A stretch of DNA of 64,000 nucleotides from JAPOKJ01 sp031421635 (GCA_031421635.1 JANOPA010000012.1:1-64000), one strand, 5' to 3'. Shown: positions 34,843 through 44,948, counted from the first letter of the stretch. The notes: a model not told the origin generated them from the sequence alone. Program-made: numbers and translations.

Positions 34843-36180
34843 ATGAATTCTACCCACGATCCAAAAACGAAAAGCTGGCTACTCAGCGCGAACCACGCCG
34901 ATAGCGATTTTCCCATTCAAAATCTGCCTTTCGCCGTGCTTCGACGCAAAGCAACCGGTAGCGCTACGGCCGAGGCCTTTCGGGGCGCTGTCGCTATTGG
35001 CGATCAAGCGATCGATCTTGCTCGTCTGGCCGCTCTCGGGGATGCTGCCGGTATTTTGGGCTTAGCTTCGGACGCTCTGAAGGCCGCCTCTCAAGAAAAA
35101 TTAAACAGCTTCATGGCCATGGGTCCGAAAGCCTGGTCGGCGCTTCGCTTGGCGCTTTTTGACGCTTTAAAAGAGGGTTCGTCCGCTCAAAAAGTCGTTG
35201 AAGCTTGTCTGGTACCACTTACCGAAGTGGAGTACGACCTCCCCGCCCAAGTCGGGGACTACACCGATTTCTACGCCTCTATTCATCATGCGCGCAGCGT
35301 CGGAAAGATGTTTCGACCTGACAGTCCCCTGACCCCCAATTACCAATGGGTGCCGATTGGGTATCACGGTCGAGCCTCGTCGCTTCGCTTGGATGGTTTT
35401 AGTTTCCGTCGTCCGCGCGGGCAGGTATTGCCCCCAGGTGCCGCTGCGCCGGTATTTAGCGAATGTAAGCGTCTCGACTATGAATTCGAGTTAGGGGTAT
35501 TCCTGGGGCAAGGAAATGCCCTTGGCGAACCCATTTCAATCGATCAGGCGCCCCAGCAAGCCTTCGGCATGGTGTTACTAAATGATTGGTCGGCGAGAGA
35601 TATTCAGGCCTGGGAATATCAGCCACTCGGCCCATTTCTGGCAAAGAATTTTTGTACCAGTCTTTCCCCGTGGATCATTACGAGCGAAGCCCTAGAGCCC
35701 TTTCGGGCTAGCTGGACTCGCCCCAGTGAAGAACCCCAGCCACTAGCCTACCTGGAATCAGCGCTCAATCGCGAGCAAGGTGCACTAGACATTCACCTGG
35801 AAACCTGGCTACAGACCCCTGCAATGAGCGCGGCAGGTTCGCGAGGGCAACAAATATCCACGTCCAACTTCAAGCATTGCTATTGGAGTGTTGCGCAATT
35901 GATCGCCCACCACACGGTCGGCGGGTGTAACTTCCTGCCCGGCGATTTGATTGGCACCGGTACTCAATCCGGCCCCACCCAAGAAGAAGCAGGATCGTTA
36001 CTTGAACTCTCGATGGGTGGCAAGCAGCCCATCACCCTCACCAACGGTGAAACGCGCGCCTTCCTGCAAGACGGAGACACCTTAACCCTGACTGCCTTTT
36101 GTCAAAAACCCGGCACCGCTCGAATTGGTTTTGGTCGCTGCTCCGGCACAGTCTTGCCCGCCCTCGCCACAAGCTTCTAG
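34843..36180 (+). CDS. fahA: fumarylacetoacetase
   Basis: This enzyme cleaves 4-fumarylacetoacetate to fumarate and acetoacetate in tyrosine and phenylalanine breakdown. The 445-residue protein has the small N-terminal domain and the FAH catalytic domain. Landmarks are DFYASIHHARSVGKMFRP with the active-site histidine region, PIGYHGRASS, RLDYEFELGVFLG for metal binding, and LNDWSARDIQAWEY. No other tyrosine-catabolic gene (hmgA, hpd) is adjacent. It is convergent with the quinone oxidoreductase. Confidence 0.95.
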   Translation: MNSTHDPKTKSWLLSANHADSDFPIQNLPFAVLRRKATGSATAEAFRGAVAIGDQAIDLARLAALGDAAGILGLASDALKAASQEKLNSFMAMGPKAWSALRLALFDALKEGSSAQKVVEACLVPLTEVEYDLPAQVGDYTDFYASIHHARSVGKMFRPDSPLTPNYQWVPIGYHGRASSLRLDGFSFRRPRGQVLPPGAAAPVFSECKRLDYEFELGVFLGQGNALGEPISIDQAPQQAFGMVLLNDWSARDIQAWEYQPLGPFLAKNFCTSLSPWIITSEALEPFRASWTRPSEEPQPLAYLESALNREQGALDIHLETWLQTPAMSAAGSRGQQISTSNFKHCYWSVAQLIAHHTVGGCNFLPGDLIGTGTQSGPTQEEAGSLLELSMGGKQPITLTNGETRAFLQDGDTLTLTAFCQKPGTARIGFGRCSGTVLPALATSF

Positions 36181-36189
36181 CAAGCACCT

Positions 36190-37164
36190 TCAATTAGTAA
36201 TAACAACCTTCCCCATCACCTTCCGATTCATCATATCGTTAAGCGCCTGAGTTCCGTTAGCGAGCGGGTAACGTGCGGAAATATGAGGCCGAATCTTGCC
36301 GTCCCGCATCCAACCCAGCATCACTTGAATGTCCGCCAAGTTTTGCTTAGGCTCACGACGAGTGAAATCGCCCCAGAACACGCCGACAACCGCCGCACCC
36401 TTGAGCAACATCAAATTGAAGGGAAGCTTTGGAATTTCGCCGTTGGCAAAACCGACGACAAGATAGCGGCCGCGCCAAGCAATGCTGCGAAAGGCCTGCT
36501 CAGCCAAGGGGCCGCCCACCGGGTCGTAAATGACATCAGGACCTTTGCCGCCCGTGAGCGCTTTCAAACGCTCACGAAAGTCTTCGCTGCTGTAATTAAT
36601 GAACTCGTCGGCACCATGCTCTTTGCAGACCGCCAGCTTTTCAGGAGTGGAGGCAGCGGCAATCACCTTCGCTCCCAGCGCCTTACCGATCTCGATTGCC
36701 GCCAAGCCTACGCCACCGGCAGCACCGAGCACCAGTAAAGTCTCCCCGGCTTTGAGGTCGGCGCGATCCTTCAAGGCATGATAGGACGTGCCATAGGTCA
36801 AGGTGAAGGCGGCGGCAGTATCGAAATCCATCTCAGGCGGCATGGGCACCACACTACGTCCCGCTACCAATACTTGCTCTGCAAAAGCGCCATGACCGGT
36901 CGAGGCCATCACCTTGTCGCCGACCTTGACATGCTTTACATCGGCTCCGACTTGGGCGACCACACCGGCCATCTCCGAACCTGGAGAAAAGGGTAGTTCG
37001 GGTTTGAACTGGTACTTGTTTTGAATAATTAAAACGTCCGGGAAATTCACTCCGGCGGCCTTCATATTTATCAGGACTTGGTCCGGGCCTACAGGACCGA
37101 GGGTATGTTCTTCAAAAACAAGAGTATCGGGTAGTCCATAGGACTTGCAGAGCAAGGCTTTCAT
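36190..37164 (-). CDS. NADPH:quinone oxidoreductase family protein
   Basis: This is a medium-chain dehydrogenase/reductase of 324 residues in the quinone oxidoreductase/crotonase-reductase group. It has an N-terminal GroES-like domain (GVNFPDVLIIQNKYQ, PFSPGSEMAGVV) and a Rossmann domain with VLGAAGGVGLAAIEIG. The zinc-binding cysteines of alcohol dehydrogenases are absent, as expected for the zinc-free branch. The substrate is not predictable. It is preceded by a MetE-core gene in the same direction across 65 bp. Confidence 0.88.
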   Translation of the reverse strand: MKALLCKSYGLPDTLVFEEHTLGPVGPDQVLINMKAAGVNFPDVLIIQNKYQFKPELPFSPGSEMAGVVAQVGADVKHVKVGDKVMASTGHGAFAEQVLVAGRSVVPMPPEMDFDTAAAFTLTYGTSYHALKDRADLKAGETLLVLGAAGGVGLAAIEIGKALGAKVIAAASTPEKLAVCKEHGADEFINYSSEDFRERLKALTGGKGPDVIYDPVGGPLAEQAFRSIAWRGRYLVVGFANGEIPKLPFNLMLLKGAAVVGVFWGDFTRREPKQNLADIQVMLGWMRDGKIRPHISARYPLANGTQALNDMMNRKVMGKVVITN

Positions 37165-37229
37165 AGCGAATTTCCCATTAAAAAATCATCTGAAACAATA
37201 TGCCAACTCGCAGGTTAAGCGAGCTACCC

Positions 37230-38276
37230 TCAAGCCTGATTCGCGTAGCGTGTTCGCGCCAAGGCCGAACCTTTGGCAAGAGCCTCCAGCTTAGCAACTG
37301 CAACTGCGCGGTCCATAGGGGCAAGACCACAATTGGAACAGGCAAACAAGCGATTGGCTGGCACATAGCGAAGCGCGGTGCCAATCGTATCGGCTACTTC
37401 TTCAGGAGTTTCGATGGTGTCGCTGGCCACATCGATCACTCCCACCAAGACGTCCTTGCCTTTCAGCAAAGCCATCAAATCTGGCGGAACATGAGAATGA
37501 ATACACTCGAGCGAGACCTGATCAATACTGCTGGCGGCTAGAGCGGGCAATATTTTTTCATATTGACGCCACTGCTCACCCAATGTCTTCTTCCACTGAT
37601 TATTGGCTTCAATGCCATAGCCATAGCAAATATGGACCGCGGTCGTGCATTTCAGCCCTCTAATCGCCACTTGAAGTGCATCAATCCCCCACTCCACGAC
37701 TTCGTCCATATAAACATTGAAGGCCGGTTCGTCGAACTGAATAATATCGACTCCGTCACGTTCCAGCGCATGCGCTTCCTGGTTGAGCAATTCAGCGAAT
37801 GCCATAGCCATTTTAATCCGACCGGCCTTGCCTTCACCGTAGAAACGATCCGCCACGGTGTCTACAATTGTCATCGGGCCAGGCAAAGTGAACTTTAGTT
37901 TTTTGGAAGTATGAGCGCGTGCGAATTGCGCTTCCTTGGCATGGACGCGCCCTTTAAGGCGCAGCTCTGAAACTACTTGAGGCACCATGGCATCGTAGCG
38001 ATTATCGCGAATGCCCATTTTGACTTTGTGATCAAAATCGATACCGTCCACCTGCTCCAAAAAGCCATGTACGAAATGCTGGCGCGACTGTTCGCCGTCG
38101 GTCACGATATCGAGGCCGGCATCTTCCTGGGCTTTGAGCCAAAGCAGGGTTGCATCGAGTTTACTTTGGTCAAGCTCGGCGCCACTAGAGCGCCACTGAG
38201 GCCAAAGTTTTTGAGTTTCGGAAAGCCAGCCCGGTTTGGGCAGGCTACCAGTAATTCCGGCGGCAAATAAGGTCAT
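37230..38276 (-). CDS. MetE-core (cobalamin-independent methionine synthase C-terminal-like) protein
   Basis: This 348-residue protein corresponds to the C-terminal catalytic half of cobalamin-independent methionine synthase. It has the thiol and zinc-binding region CTTAVHICYGYG and the later FACSNCGLAPM, which together provide the His/Cys ligands. DGEQSRQHF near the N-terminus and FDEPAFNVYMDEV are also typical. It lacks the N-terminal half of MetE, so it probably uses a methyl donor other than the polyglutamylated folate, as proposed for core-MetE proteins. It is divergent from leuS. Confidence 0.85.
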   Translation of the reverse strand: MTLFAAGITGSLPKPGWLSETQKLWPQWRSSGAELDQSKLDATLLWLKAQEDAGLDIVTDGEQSRQHFVHGFLEQVDGIDFDHKVKMGIRDNRYDAMVPQVVSELRLKGRVHAKEAQFARAHTSKKLKFTLPGPMTIVDTVADRFYGEGKAGRIKMAMAFAELLNQEAHALERDGVDIIQFDEPAFNVYMDEVVEWGIDALQVAIRGLKCTTAVHICYGYGIEANNQWKKTLGEQWRQYEKILPALAASSIDQVSLECIHSHVPPDLMALLKGKDVLVGVIDVASDTIETPEEVADTIGTALRYVPANRLFACSNCGLAPMDRAVAVAKLEALAKGSALARTRYANQA

Positions 38277-38332
38277 AAAAATCTCGAAGAGTCGTGGGTT
38301 TCGGCGAAGAGTAGCAGGAGCGGACGGCCGAC

Positions 38333-38338
38333 TATAAT
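38333..38338 (+). promoter_or_regulatory. putative leuS -10 box
   Basis: A perfect TATAAT lies 41 bp before the chosen leuS start. The -35 position has no good match. An in-frame ATG overlaps this box, which argues against the upstream start and for the ATG at 38379. Confidence 0.4.
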
Positions 38339-38378
38339 GGTCGACTCACTTTCACACCTCCATTTCCAACACCGAATT

Positions 38379-41024
38379 ATGCAAGATCGCTACGACGCAG
38401 CCCCCATTGAAGCGCAGGCCCGCCTGCACTGGGAGACTATTGATGCCTATAAAACAGTAGAAAACGATCCACGCTTTCCCAAAGGGAAATTCTACGCCTG
38501 CTCGATGCTGCCCTACCCCTCGGGAAAGCTGCATATGGGCCATGTGCGCAACTACACCATCAATGACGTGATGTACCGCTACCTGCGCATGAATGGCCAC
38601 AATGTCCTGATGCCAATGGGTTGGGACGCCTTTGGCATGCCTGCGGAAAACGCCGCCATTGAAAAGAAAGTTGCCCCGGCCGCCTGGACCCGCGCCAATA
38701 TCGAAGACATGAAAGCCCAGATGAAACCCCTGGGTCTCTCCTTCGATTGGTCGCGCGAAATCGCGACTTGCGACCCAACCTACTACAAGTGGAACCAGTG
38801 GTTTTTCCTGAAGATGCTGGAAAAAGGTATCGCCTACCGCAAGACTCAGGTAGTGAATTGGGATCCGGTCGATAACACGGTCCTCGCCAACGAACAGGTG
38901 ATTGACGGCCGAGGCTGGCGCTCCGGAGCACTGGTTGAAAAGCGCGAGATTCCGGGCTATTACCTCGCAATTACCCAGTATGCTGAAGAGTTACTGGACC
39001 ACACCAAGAACAAGTTGCCGGGCTGGCCAGAACGAGTGCGCTTGATGCAGGAGAACTGGATCGGCAAGAGTCAGGGGGTGAACTTCGGTTTTCCCTATGA
39101 GCTAAACGGTGAGCAAAAATTGATGCGGGTATTCACCACCCGTGCTGACACGATTATGGGCGTCACGTTTTGCGCGGTGGCGGCCGAGCATCCTTTGGCG
39201 ATCCACTGTGCAGTTGGCAATTCAGAGCTTTCGGCCTTCATCGAGGAATGCAAAAAGGGTGGAGTATCCGAGGCTGAGATCGCCACAGCCGAGAAAAAAG
39301 GCATGGCCACAGGCTTCTTTGTTGACCATCCCATCACGGGCGCCAAAGTTGAAGTTTGGGTGGGTAACTATGTACTGATGGGTTACGGTGAAGGCGCAGT
39401 GATGGGCGTACCCGCTCATGACGAGCGTGACTTTGCCTTCGCCAAAAAATACAAGCTGGCCATTCAGCAGGTTGTCCAATTAGGAGATAAGCCTTGGTCG
39501 GTCGATGCCTGGCAAGAACACTACGCCGACAAGGAGAATGCGCGCTGCATCAACTCAGGCAAGTATGATGGCCTGCCGTTTGCAGAGGCCGTGGCGATGA
39601 TCGCTGCCGATCTGAAGGCCAAAAACCTCGGTGATGTGCAAACCACCTTTCGCTTGCGCGACTGGGGGGTGAGCCGTCAACGTTATTGGGGCACACCGAT
39701 TCCAATCATTCATTGCGATGATTGCGGAGCCGTTCCCGTACCCTACAAAGACCTACCCGTGGTCTTGCCAGAGGATTTGATTCCCGACGGTAGCGGCAAC
39801 CCGCTCAACAAAGATGACTGTTTCCTAAAGTGTCAGTGCCCTAAGTGCGGCAAACCCGGCAAACGCGAGACCGACACCATGGACACCTTTGTGGATTCGG
39901 CCTGGTACTTTATGCGCTATTGCTCCCCGGATAGCCATGACGCGATGATCGATGCTCGTAACGATTACTGGATGCCGATGGATCAGTACATCGGCGGCAT
40001 CGAACATGCCGTGCTGCATCTGTTGTATGCGCGCTTTTGGACCAAGGTGATGCGCGACTTGAAGCTCATCAATTTCGACGAGCCTTTTACTAATTTGTTC
40101 ACGCAAGGCATGTTGCTCAACGAGTGCTATTACCGCGAAGACGAAGCCGGTAAGAAGCGCTGGTTCTACCCCACCGAAGTTGAAATTAATTTCGACGAAA
40201 AAGGTAAACCGCTCAGTGCCAAGGCGATTGAAGATGGCTTGCCGGTCATTCAAGGTGGCATCGAGAAGATGTCCAAGTCCAAGAACAATGTGGTCGAGCC
40301 GCGCGACGTGATTGAAAAATATGGTGCCGATACTGCGCGCTTTTTTATCATGTTCGCTGGCCCTCCAGACCAAAGCGCCGTGTATTCCGAATCTGGCATT
40401 GAAGGCGCGCATCGCTTCTTAAAACGCCTTTGGAATTTCGTGTACCAGCAAAAATCCTGGTTGGGCGGCGAGACAGTTGACCTGCTGGCCACAATGCCCA
40501 CTGATTTGCCCGAGACACACAAGGCTCTACGTCGCCAGATGCATTTGCTGCTCCAACAAGCCGATTACGACTTTCACCGCATGCAATACAACACCGTGGT
40601 GTCGGCCTGTATGAAGATGTTGAATGCGATGGAAGACGCCAAGTTAAATCGCGATGGCACCCATGCAGTCGCCTCAAAAGCCGTCATGCAAGAAGCATTG
40701 GCGATGCTGATCCGGGTATTGTATCCAGTTGCACCGCACGCCTGTCACGGTCTTTGGGTTGGTTTAGGTTTTGCCGCGCGGCAGGATTTGCTCGATGCAC
40801 CCTGGCCTCAGGTGGATCAAGCGGCACTGAAGCAGGACACGATCGAATTGGTCTTGCAGGTGAATGGCAAAGTGCGCGGCGCGATTGCCGTCGCGGCACA
40901 GGCCGATAAGGCGACGATTGAGGCGCTGGCTTTGGCCCATGAAGCGTTCGCCAAATTCAGCGAGGGCAGGCCCGCAAAGAAGGTCATTGTCGTGCCAGGA
41001 AGGCTGGTCAATGTTGTGGTTTAG
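38379..41024 (+). CDS. leuS: leucyl-tRNA synthetase
   Basis: This class Ia aminoacyl-tRNA synthetase charges tRNA-Leu. The 881-residue protein has the HIGH-type motif HMGH at residues 52-55, the CP1 editing domain including the threonine-rich FTTRADT region, the second active-site motif KMSKS at 630-634, and a C-terminal anticodon-binding domain. The reading frame extends 42 bp upstream, but the chosen start gives the family's usual N-terminus (MQDRYDAAPIE). It begins the leuS-lptE-holA-proA set and overlaps lptE by 14 bp. Confidence 0.97.
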   Translation: MQDRYDAAPIEAQARLHWETIDAYKTVENDPRFPKGKFYACSMLPYPSGKLHMGHVRNYTINDVMYRYLRMNGHNVLMPMGWDAFGMPAENAAIEKKVAPAAWTRANIEDMKAQMKPLGLSFDWSREIATCDPTYYKWNQWFFLKMLEKGIAYRKTQVVNWDPVDNTVLANEQVIDGRGWRSGALVEKREIPGYYLAITQYAEELLDHTKNKLPGWPERVRLMQENWIGKSQGVNFGFPYELNGEQKLMRVFTTRADTIMGVTFCAVAAEHPLAIHCAVGNSELSAFIEECKKGGVSEAEIATAEKKGMATGFFVDHPITGAKVEVWVGNYVLMGYGEGAVMGVPAHDERDFAFAKKYKLAIQQVVQLGDKPWSVDAWQEHYADKENARCINSGKYDGLPFAEAVAMIAADLKAKNLGDVQTTFRLRDWGVSRQRYWGTPIPIIHCDDCGAVPVPYKDLPVVLPEDLIPDGSGNPLNKDDCFLKCQCPKCGKPGKRETDTMDTFVDSAWYFMRYCSPDSHDAMIDARNDYWMPMDQYIGGIEHAVLHLLYARFWTKVMRDLKLINFDEPFTNLFTQGMLLNECYYREDEAGKKRWFYPTEVEINFDEKGKPLSAKAIEDGLPVIQGGIEKMSKSKNNVVEPRDVIEKYGADTARFFIMFAGPPDQSAVYSESGIEGAHRFLKRLWNFVYQQKSWLGGETVDLLATMPTDLPETHKALRRQMHLLLQQADYDFHRMQYNTVVSACMKMLNAMEDAKLNRDGTHAVASKAVMQEALAMLIRVLYPVAPHACHGLWVGLGFAARQDLLDAPWPQVDQAALKQDTIELVLQVNGKVRGAIAVAAQADKATIEALALAHEAFAKFSEGRPAKKVIVVPGRLVNVVV

Positions 41025-41577
41025 ACAGAAAGGTCTGGAGAATAGGGCGCTGGGTTCCTGGCGTTTTTTCCGACTTTTCGCCGCAATACTGGTGTGCAGT
41101 TTGGCCCTGTCGGGCTGCGGTTTCAAGCTACGTGGCGACCAGCGTTTCGCCTTCGATACCTTATATTCCGGCTTCAGCGTGAACTCGGAAATGGGTGCGC
41201 AATTTCGCCGCACTGTGCGGCTTTCTCAGAGCACCCAATTGGTCGACCAAGCCAAAGATGCCCAGGCTCGCCTGGAGATTGTTCGTGAGTTGCGGGAAAA
41301 AGAAATTGTGGCGCTATCCACCAGCGGTCGACCGCGCGAGTATCAATTACGCCTGCGCCTGACCTTTAAGGTGATGAGCGCTTTAAGCGATGACCCAGTA
41401 ACGGAGTTATTACCCGAAACCGAGATTGTGTTGCGCCGTGACGTGAGCACCAGCGATCAGCAAATCGTCGCCAAACTGCAAGAAGAAGAACTGCTGTACC
41501 GTGAGATGCAAGGCGATCTGATCCAGCAATTGATGCGTCGTCTTGCTGCCGTTCGACTGACCGGCAACAAAAAGTAG
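41011..41577 (+). CDS. lptE: LPS-assembly lipoprotein LptE
   Basis: This outer-membrane lipoprotein plugs the LptD barrel in lipopolysaccharide transport. The 188-residue protein has a basic N-terminus and a hydrophobic core ending in the lipobox LSGC at Cys36, right before the family opening GFKLRGD. The C-terminal helix (LLYREMQGDLIQQLMRRLAAV) is typical. The frame is open further upstream, but that part lies inside leuS. The ATG chosen overlaps the leuS end by 14 bp, which suggests coupling. Confidence 0.92.
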   Translation: MLWFRQKGLENRALGSWRFFRLFAAILVCSLALSGCGFKLRGDQRFAFDTLYSGFSVNSEMGAQFRRTVRLSQSTQLVDQAKDAQARLEIVRELREKEIVALSTSGRPREYQLRLRLTFKVMSALSDDPVTELLPETEIVLRRDVSTSDQQIVAKLQEEELLYREMQGDLIQQLMRRLAAVRLTGNKK

Positions 41578-41591
41578 CGCCCTCTCTCACC

Positions 41592-42650
41592 ATGGCTCTG
41601 AAATACGATCAACTGATGAGTCGACTTGCCCCCGGTGAGCGCTCGAACTCAACTTTGCCTCCGATCGTGTGGGTGCACGGCGAAGAGGCCCTGCTCATGT
41701 TAGAAGCAAGTGATGCGACCCGAGCAATGGCTCGGCATCAAGGGGTCAAAGAGCGCCAAGTCTTTGATGTGGACCGAAGTTTTAAGTTTGAAGCTCTCCA
41801 GGCCGAACTCAACTCTTTGTCGCTGTTTGCCGAAAGCCGCCTCATCGAATTAAGGTTTTCCGCCAAACCAGGTAAAGAGATTGGCGAAGCCTTGGCGGGC
41901 GAGCTCACCAGACTCGACGACAGTACGCGCTTGCTGGTGACCAGCCCCTACCTTGATAAAGCAAGCACCGAGTCCGGCTGGTTTAAGAAGGTCGAAACGC
42001 TCGGTTGGACCTGCGCCGTGTTTCCTATTGATCGCCAGGCCATGCCCGACTGGATCGCGCAGCGCCTGGCCCGCCAAAAACAGCGTGGCTCGCGCGAGGC
42101 TTTGCAATGGCTCTCCGATACCTTGGAAGGCAACTTGCTGGCGGCCAAGCAGGAAATTTTAAAGCTCGCCCTGCTTTTTCCGGCGGGCGATATTGAGCTC
42201 AAGGACCTACAAGCGACCGTTTTAACCGTATCGCGCTTCGATAGCTTCGATCTGGTGAGTGCGGCGCTGAGTAGTGACGCTGCCCGTTGTCTGCGCTTAC
42301 TCAAAGCAATAGAGGCTGAAGGCGAAGCCACTATCCTGGTGTTGAATGCCCTGGGCAATTGCGCCCGCGACCTATTGGCAGCGAGCGACGCTATTGCCAA
42401 ACGCCAACCCATTGAAAATGTGCTGCGCAGCGTCTTCTGGAAAAACCGCCCGGCCTATGAGCAAGCCGTTCGTAGACTTAAACCGACGCAAATCCGCAAA
42501 GCCCTGCAACTCGCCTCCCAAGCCGATACAATTGTCAAAGGCATTGCGCCGAGTGCCCTACCCCGTATCGGCCACAAAGACGCATGGCAGGCACTTACCG
42601 AGCTCGCTCTCGCCCTATGCGGGAAGGATGATTTAATTTATGAAAACTGA
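41592..42650 (+). CDS. holA: DNA polymerase III delta subunit
   Basis: This is the clamp-loader delta subunit that opens the beta sliding clamp. The 352-residue protein has the N-terminal AAA+-like domain (PPIVWVHGEEALLMLEA), LLVTSPYLDKASTESGWFKK, and the C-terminal collar domain (RRLKPTQIRKALQLASQADTI). As expected for delta, no Walker A motif is present. It follows lptE by 14 bp and overlaps proA by 11 bp. Confidence 0.94.
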   Translation: MALKYDQLMSRLAPGERSNSTLPPIVWVHGEEALLMLEASDATRAMARHQGVKERQVFDVDRSFKFEALQAELNSLSLFAESRLIELRFSAKPGKEIGEALAGELTRLDDSTRLLVTSPYLDKASTESGWFKKVETLGWTCAVFPIDRQAMPDWIAQRLARQKQRGSREALQWLSDTLEGNLLAAKQEILKLALLFPAGDIELKDLQATVLTVSRFDSFDLVSAALSSDAARCLRLLKAIEAEGEATILVLNALGNCARDLLAASDAIAKRQPIENVLRSVFWKNRPAYEQAVRRLKPTQIRKALQLASQADTIVKGIAPSALPRIGHKDAWQALTELALALCGKDDLIYEN

Positions 42651-43923
42651 AGCGATGGATGTTCAAGCCTATATGCAGCAGCTTGGCGCACAGGCGCGTC
42701 TGGCGGGTCGCAGCCTGGCTCGCGCCAGTGCTGAACTCAAAAATCGCGCATTGTTAGCCACTGCTGCGGCAATTCGTCGTGAAGCCAAAGCATTGCAAGT
42801 TGCCAATGCAAAAGACCTTGCCCACGCTGAGGCCTCCGGTCACGATGCGGCTTTTGTAGATCGACTGAAGCTCAGCGACAAGGTCATCGAAGGCATGGCC
42901 GAAGGCCTGGAACAAATTGCCGCCCTGCCCGACCCTGTGGGCGAGATGAGTGATCTTCGGTTTCGGCCTAGCGGTATTCAAGTGGGAAAAATGCGTGTCC
43001 CGCTAGGCGTGGTCGGCATCATTTACGAATCCCGGCCTAACGTCACGATCGACGCCGCCGGGCTGTGCATTAAGTCGGGCAATGCCACGATTTTGCGCGG
43101 CGGCTCCGAGGCCGTGCATAGCAACCAAGCCCTTGCACAACTCATTCAGGAGGGGCTACGTACAGCGGGCTTACCTGCCGAAGCGGTGCAGGTTGTGGAA
43201 ACCACCGAGCGTAGTGCGGTGGGCTTTTTAATTACCGATACCAAAAACGTCGATGTGATTATTCCTCGCGGCGGAAAGTCGCTGACCAGTCGCATTGCCA
43301 ACGAGGCCAAGGTTCCTGTCATCAAGCACCTCGATGGCATTTGCCATGTGTATGTGGACGAATTCGCCGACCTGAGTAAAGCGCTTGCGATTGCCGACAA
43401 TTCTAAGACTCAGCGCTATTCTCCTTGCAACACGATGGAAACGCTTTTGGTGCATCCTACCGTCGCCGAGACGTTCCTTCCTTCGATTGGAAAAATCTAC
43501 CAGGACAAGGGCGTTGAAATGCGCGGCTGTGTAGCGACGCTTGGTATTCTCAAGAGCGCTGGTATCAAGGCCAGTGCGGCTACGCAGGAAGATTGGGCCA
43601 CAGAATATCTTGCGCCTATCATATCGATTCGCGTCGTTGATAGCCTTGATTTAGCGATGGACCACATTACGCAGTATGGCTCGCAACATACCGATACTAT
43701 CGTGACCGAGAATCATAGCCATGCCATGCGCTTCTTGCGCGAGATCGATTCTTCTTCGGTAATGATTAACGCTTCCACTCGCTTTGCGGATGGCTTCGAG
43801 TTTGGTTTGGGTGCGGAGATTGGTATCTCCACCAATAAGCTTCATGCTCGCGGGCCAGTGGGGCTTGAGGGATTGACCAGTCAGAAGTGGGTGGTGTTTG
43901 GGACTGGGCAAATTCGCAGCTAA
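42640..43923 (+). CDS. proA: glutamate-5-semialdehyde dehydrogenase
   Basis: This enzyme reduces gamma-glutamyl phosphate to glutamate-5-semialdehyde with NADPH in proline synthesis. The 427-residue aldehyde-dehydrogenase-like protein has IYESRPNVTIDAAGLCIKSGN, the PRGGKSL motif, and the active-site cysteine in YSPCNTMETLL. Met at residue 6 is an alternative start. It overlaps holA by 11 bp. The proC gene for the next step lies separately at 52992, and proB is not in the window. Confidence 0.96.
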   Translation: MKTEAMDVQAYMQQLGAQARLAGRSLARASAELKNRALLATAAAIRREAKALQVANAKDLAHAEASGHDAAFVDRLKLSDKVIEGMAEGLEQIAALPDPVGEMSDLRFRPSGIQVGKMRVPLGVVGIIYESRPNVTIDAAGLCIKSGNATILRGGSEAVHSNQALAQLIQEGLRTAGLPAEAVQVVETTERSAVGFLITDTKNVDVIIPRGGKSLTSRIANEAKVPVIKHLDGICHVYVDEFADLSKALAIADNSKTQRYSPCNTMETLLVHPTVAETFLPSIGKIYQDKGVEMRGCVATLGILKSAGIKASAATQEDWATEYLAPIISIRVVDSLDLAMDHITQYGSQHTDTIVTENHSHAMRFLREIDSSSVMINASTRFADGFEFGLGAEIGISTNKLHARGPVGLEGLTSQKWVVFGTGQIRS

Positions 43924-43987
43924 ATTTGTCGTTTTAGCAGGCTAGGGCTGGCCTCCCAGTTGAGGTAAACCCACACTAGGAACCGAC

Positions 43988-44872
43988 ATGAAACAATGGC
44001 AAATTGGCAAAGTACGAATCACTCAAGTGGTTGAACTTGGTCCGGTTCCAACCTCACCGCGTTTTTTCTTTCGCGATCCACCGGCCGATCTAGTGGCTCG
44101 ACATGGCTGGCTCAAGCCTCATTTTGCCAACGATGAAGACCGCCTTCTTTTGTCGATCCACTGTTTCATCATTGAGTCTGCTGGTCGACGTATTGTTGTT
44201 GACACTTGTGTCGGCAATGACAAACAACGAAGTAGTCCGTCGTGGAATCAACTGAACAGTCCTTTCTTGGAAAACCTGGCCATAGCGGGCTTTCCAGCTG
44301 AGAGCATTGACACTGTTTTATGCACCCATCTCCATGTTGACCATGTCGGTTGGAACACGCGCCTGGTCAATGGCCGGTGGGAACCGACCTTTACCAAGGC
44401 CCGCTATTTATTTGCCCGTAAAGAGTGGGAGCATTGGGCTAGAGAGGCTGAGAGTCAAGCAGGTACAGTATCGGGTTACGGCGAGACCCACAAAGATGAC
44501 GTTCTTGGTGATTCGGTCAGGCCGATCATCGATGCGGGCCTTGCCGACCTTGTCGAAACTGATCATAAACTGACGGACGAAGTGTGGCTTGAGCCGACAC
44601 CGGGCCACACCCCAGGCCATGTCAGTGTCCGGATTCAATCAGAGGGAAAGCTGGCCGTCATTACCGGTGATCTAATGCATCACCCGATCCAATGTAGTGA
44701 ACCTGATCGGCCAGTCAATTTTGACACTGATCCAGAATTAGCACGCCTCACTCGTCGTCGTTTCCTAGCCTGCTGTGCACAAGACAGATCACTGGTCCTT
44801 GGCACTCATTTTGCAACGCCCACCGCAGGCCATGTCATTGTCGTCGGCGATGTTTGGCAATTTGAGACCTAA
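43988..44872 (+). CDS. metallo-beta-lactamase fold hydrolase
   Basis: This 294-residue protein has the signature THLHVDHVGWN (HxHxDH), which binds two metals. A further ligand is in TPGHTPGH and another in GDLMHH, and the C-terminal LGTHFATPTAGH completes the site. The general form is that of quorum-quenching-like or other soluble MBL hydrolases; the substrate is unknown. It stands 64 bp after proA in the same direction. Confidence 0.9.
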   Translation: MKQWQIGKVRITQVVELGPVPTSPRFFFRDPPADLVARHGWLKPHFANDEDRLLLSIHCFIIESAGRRIVVDTCVGNDKQRSSPSWNQLNSPFLENLAIAGFPAESIDTVLCTHLHVDHVGWNTRLVNGRWEPTFTKARYLFARKEWEHWAREAESQAGTVSGYGETHKDDVLGDSVRPIIDAGLADLVETDHKLTDEVWLEPTPGHTPGHVSVRIQSEGKLAVITGDLMHHPIQCSEPDRPVNFDTDPELARLTRRRFLACCAQDRSLVLGTHFATPTAGHVIVVGDVWQFET

Positions 44873-44948
44873 GCGCAGGAATTCGCGCGGATTGTCGCTG
44901 GCCCGGTAACAAACGTGAAGAATAGACGAACAGCGTTAAACTACTGAG

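Noticed and set aside
39825..40412. A 195-codon minus-strand open frame inside leuS
   Set aside because: It lies fully opposite a conserved essential gene and shows no recognisable domain.
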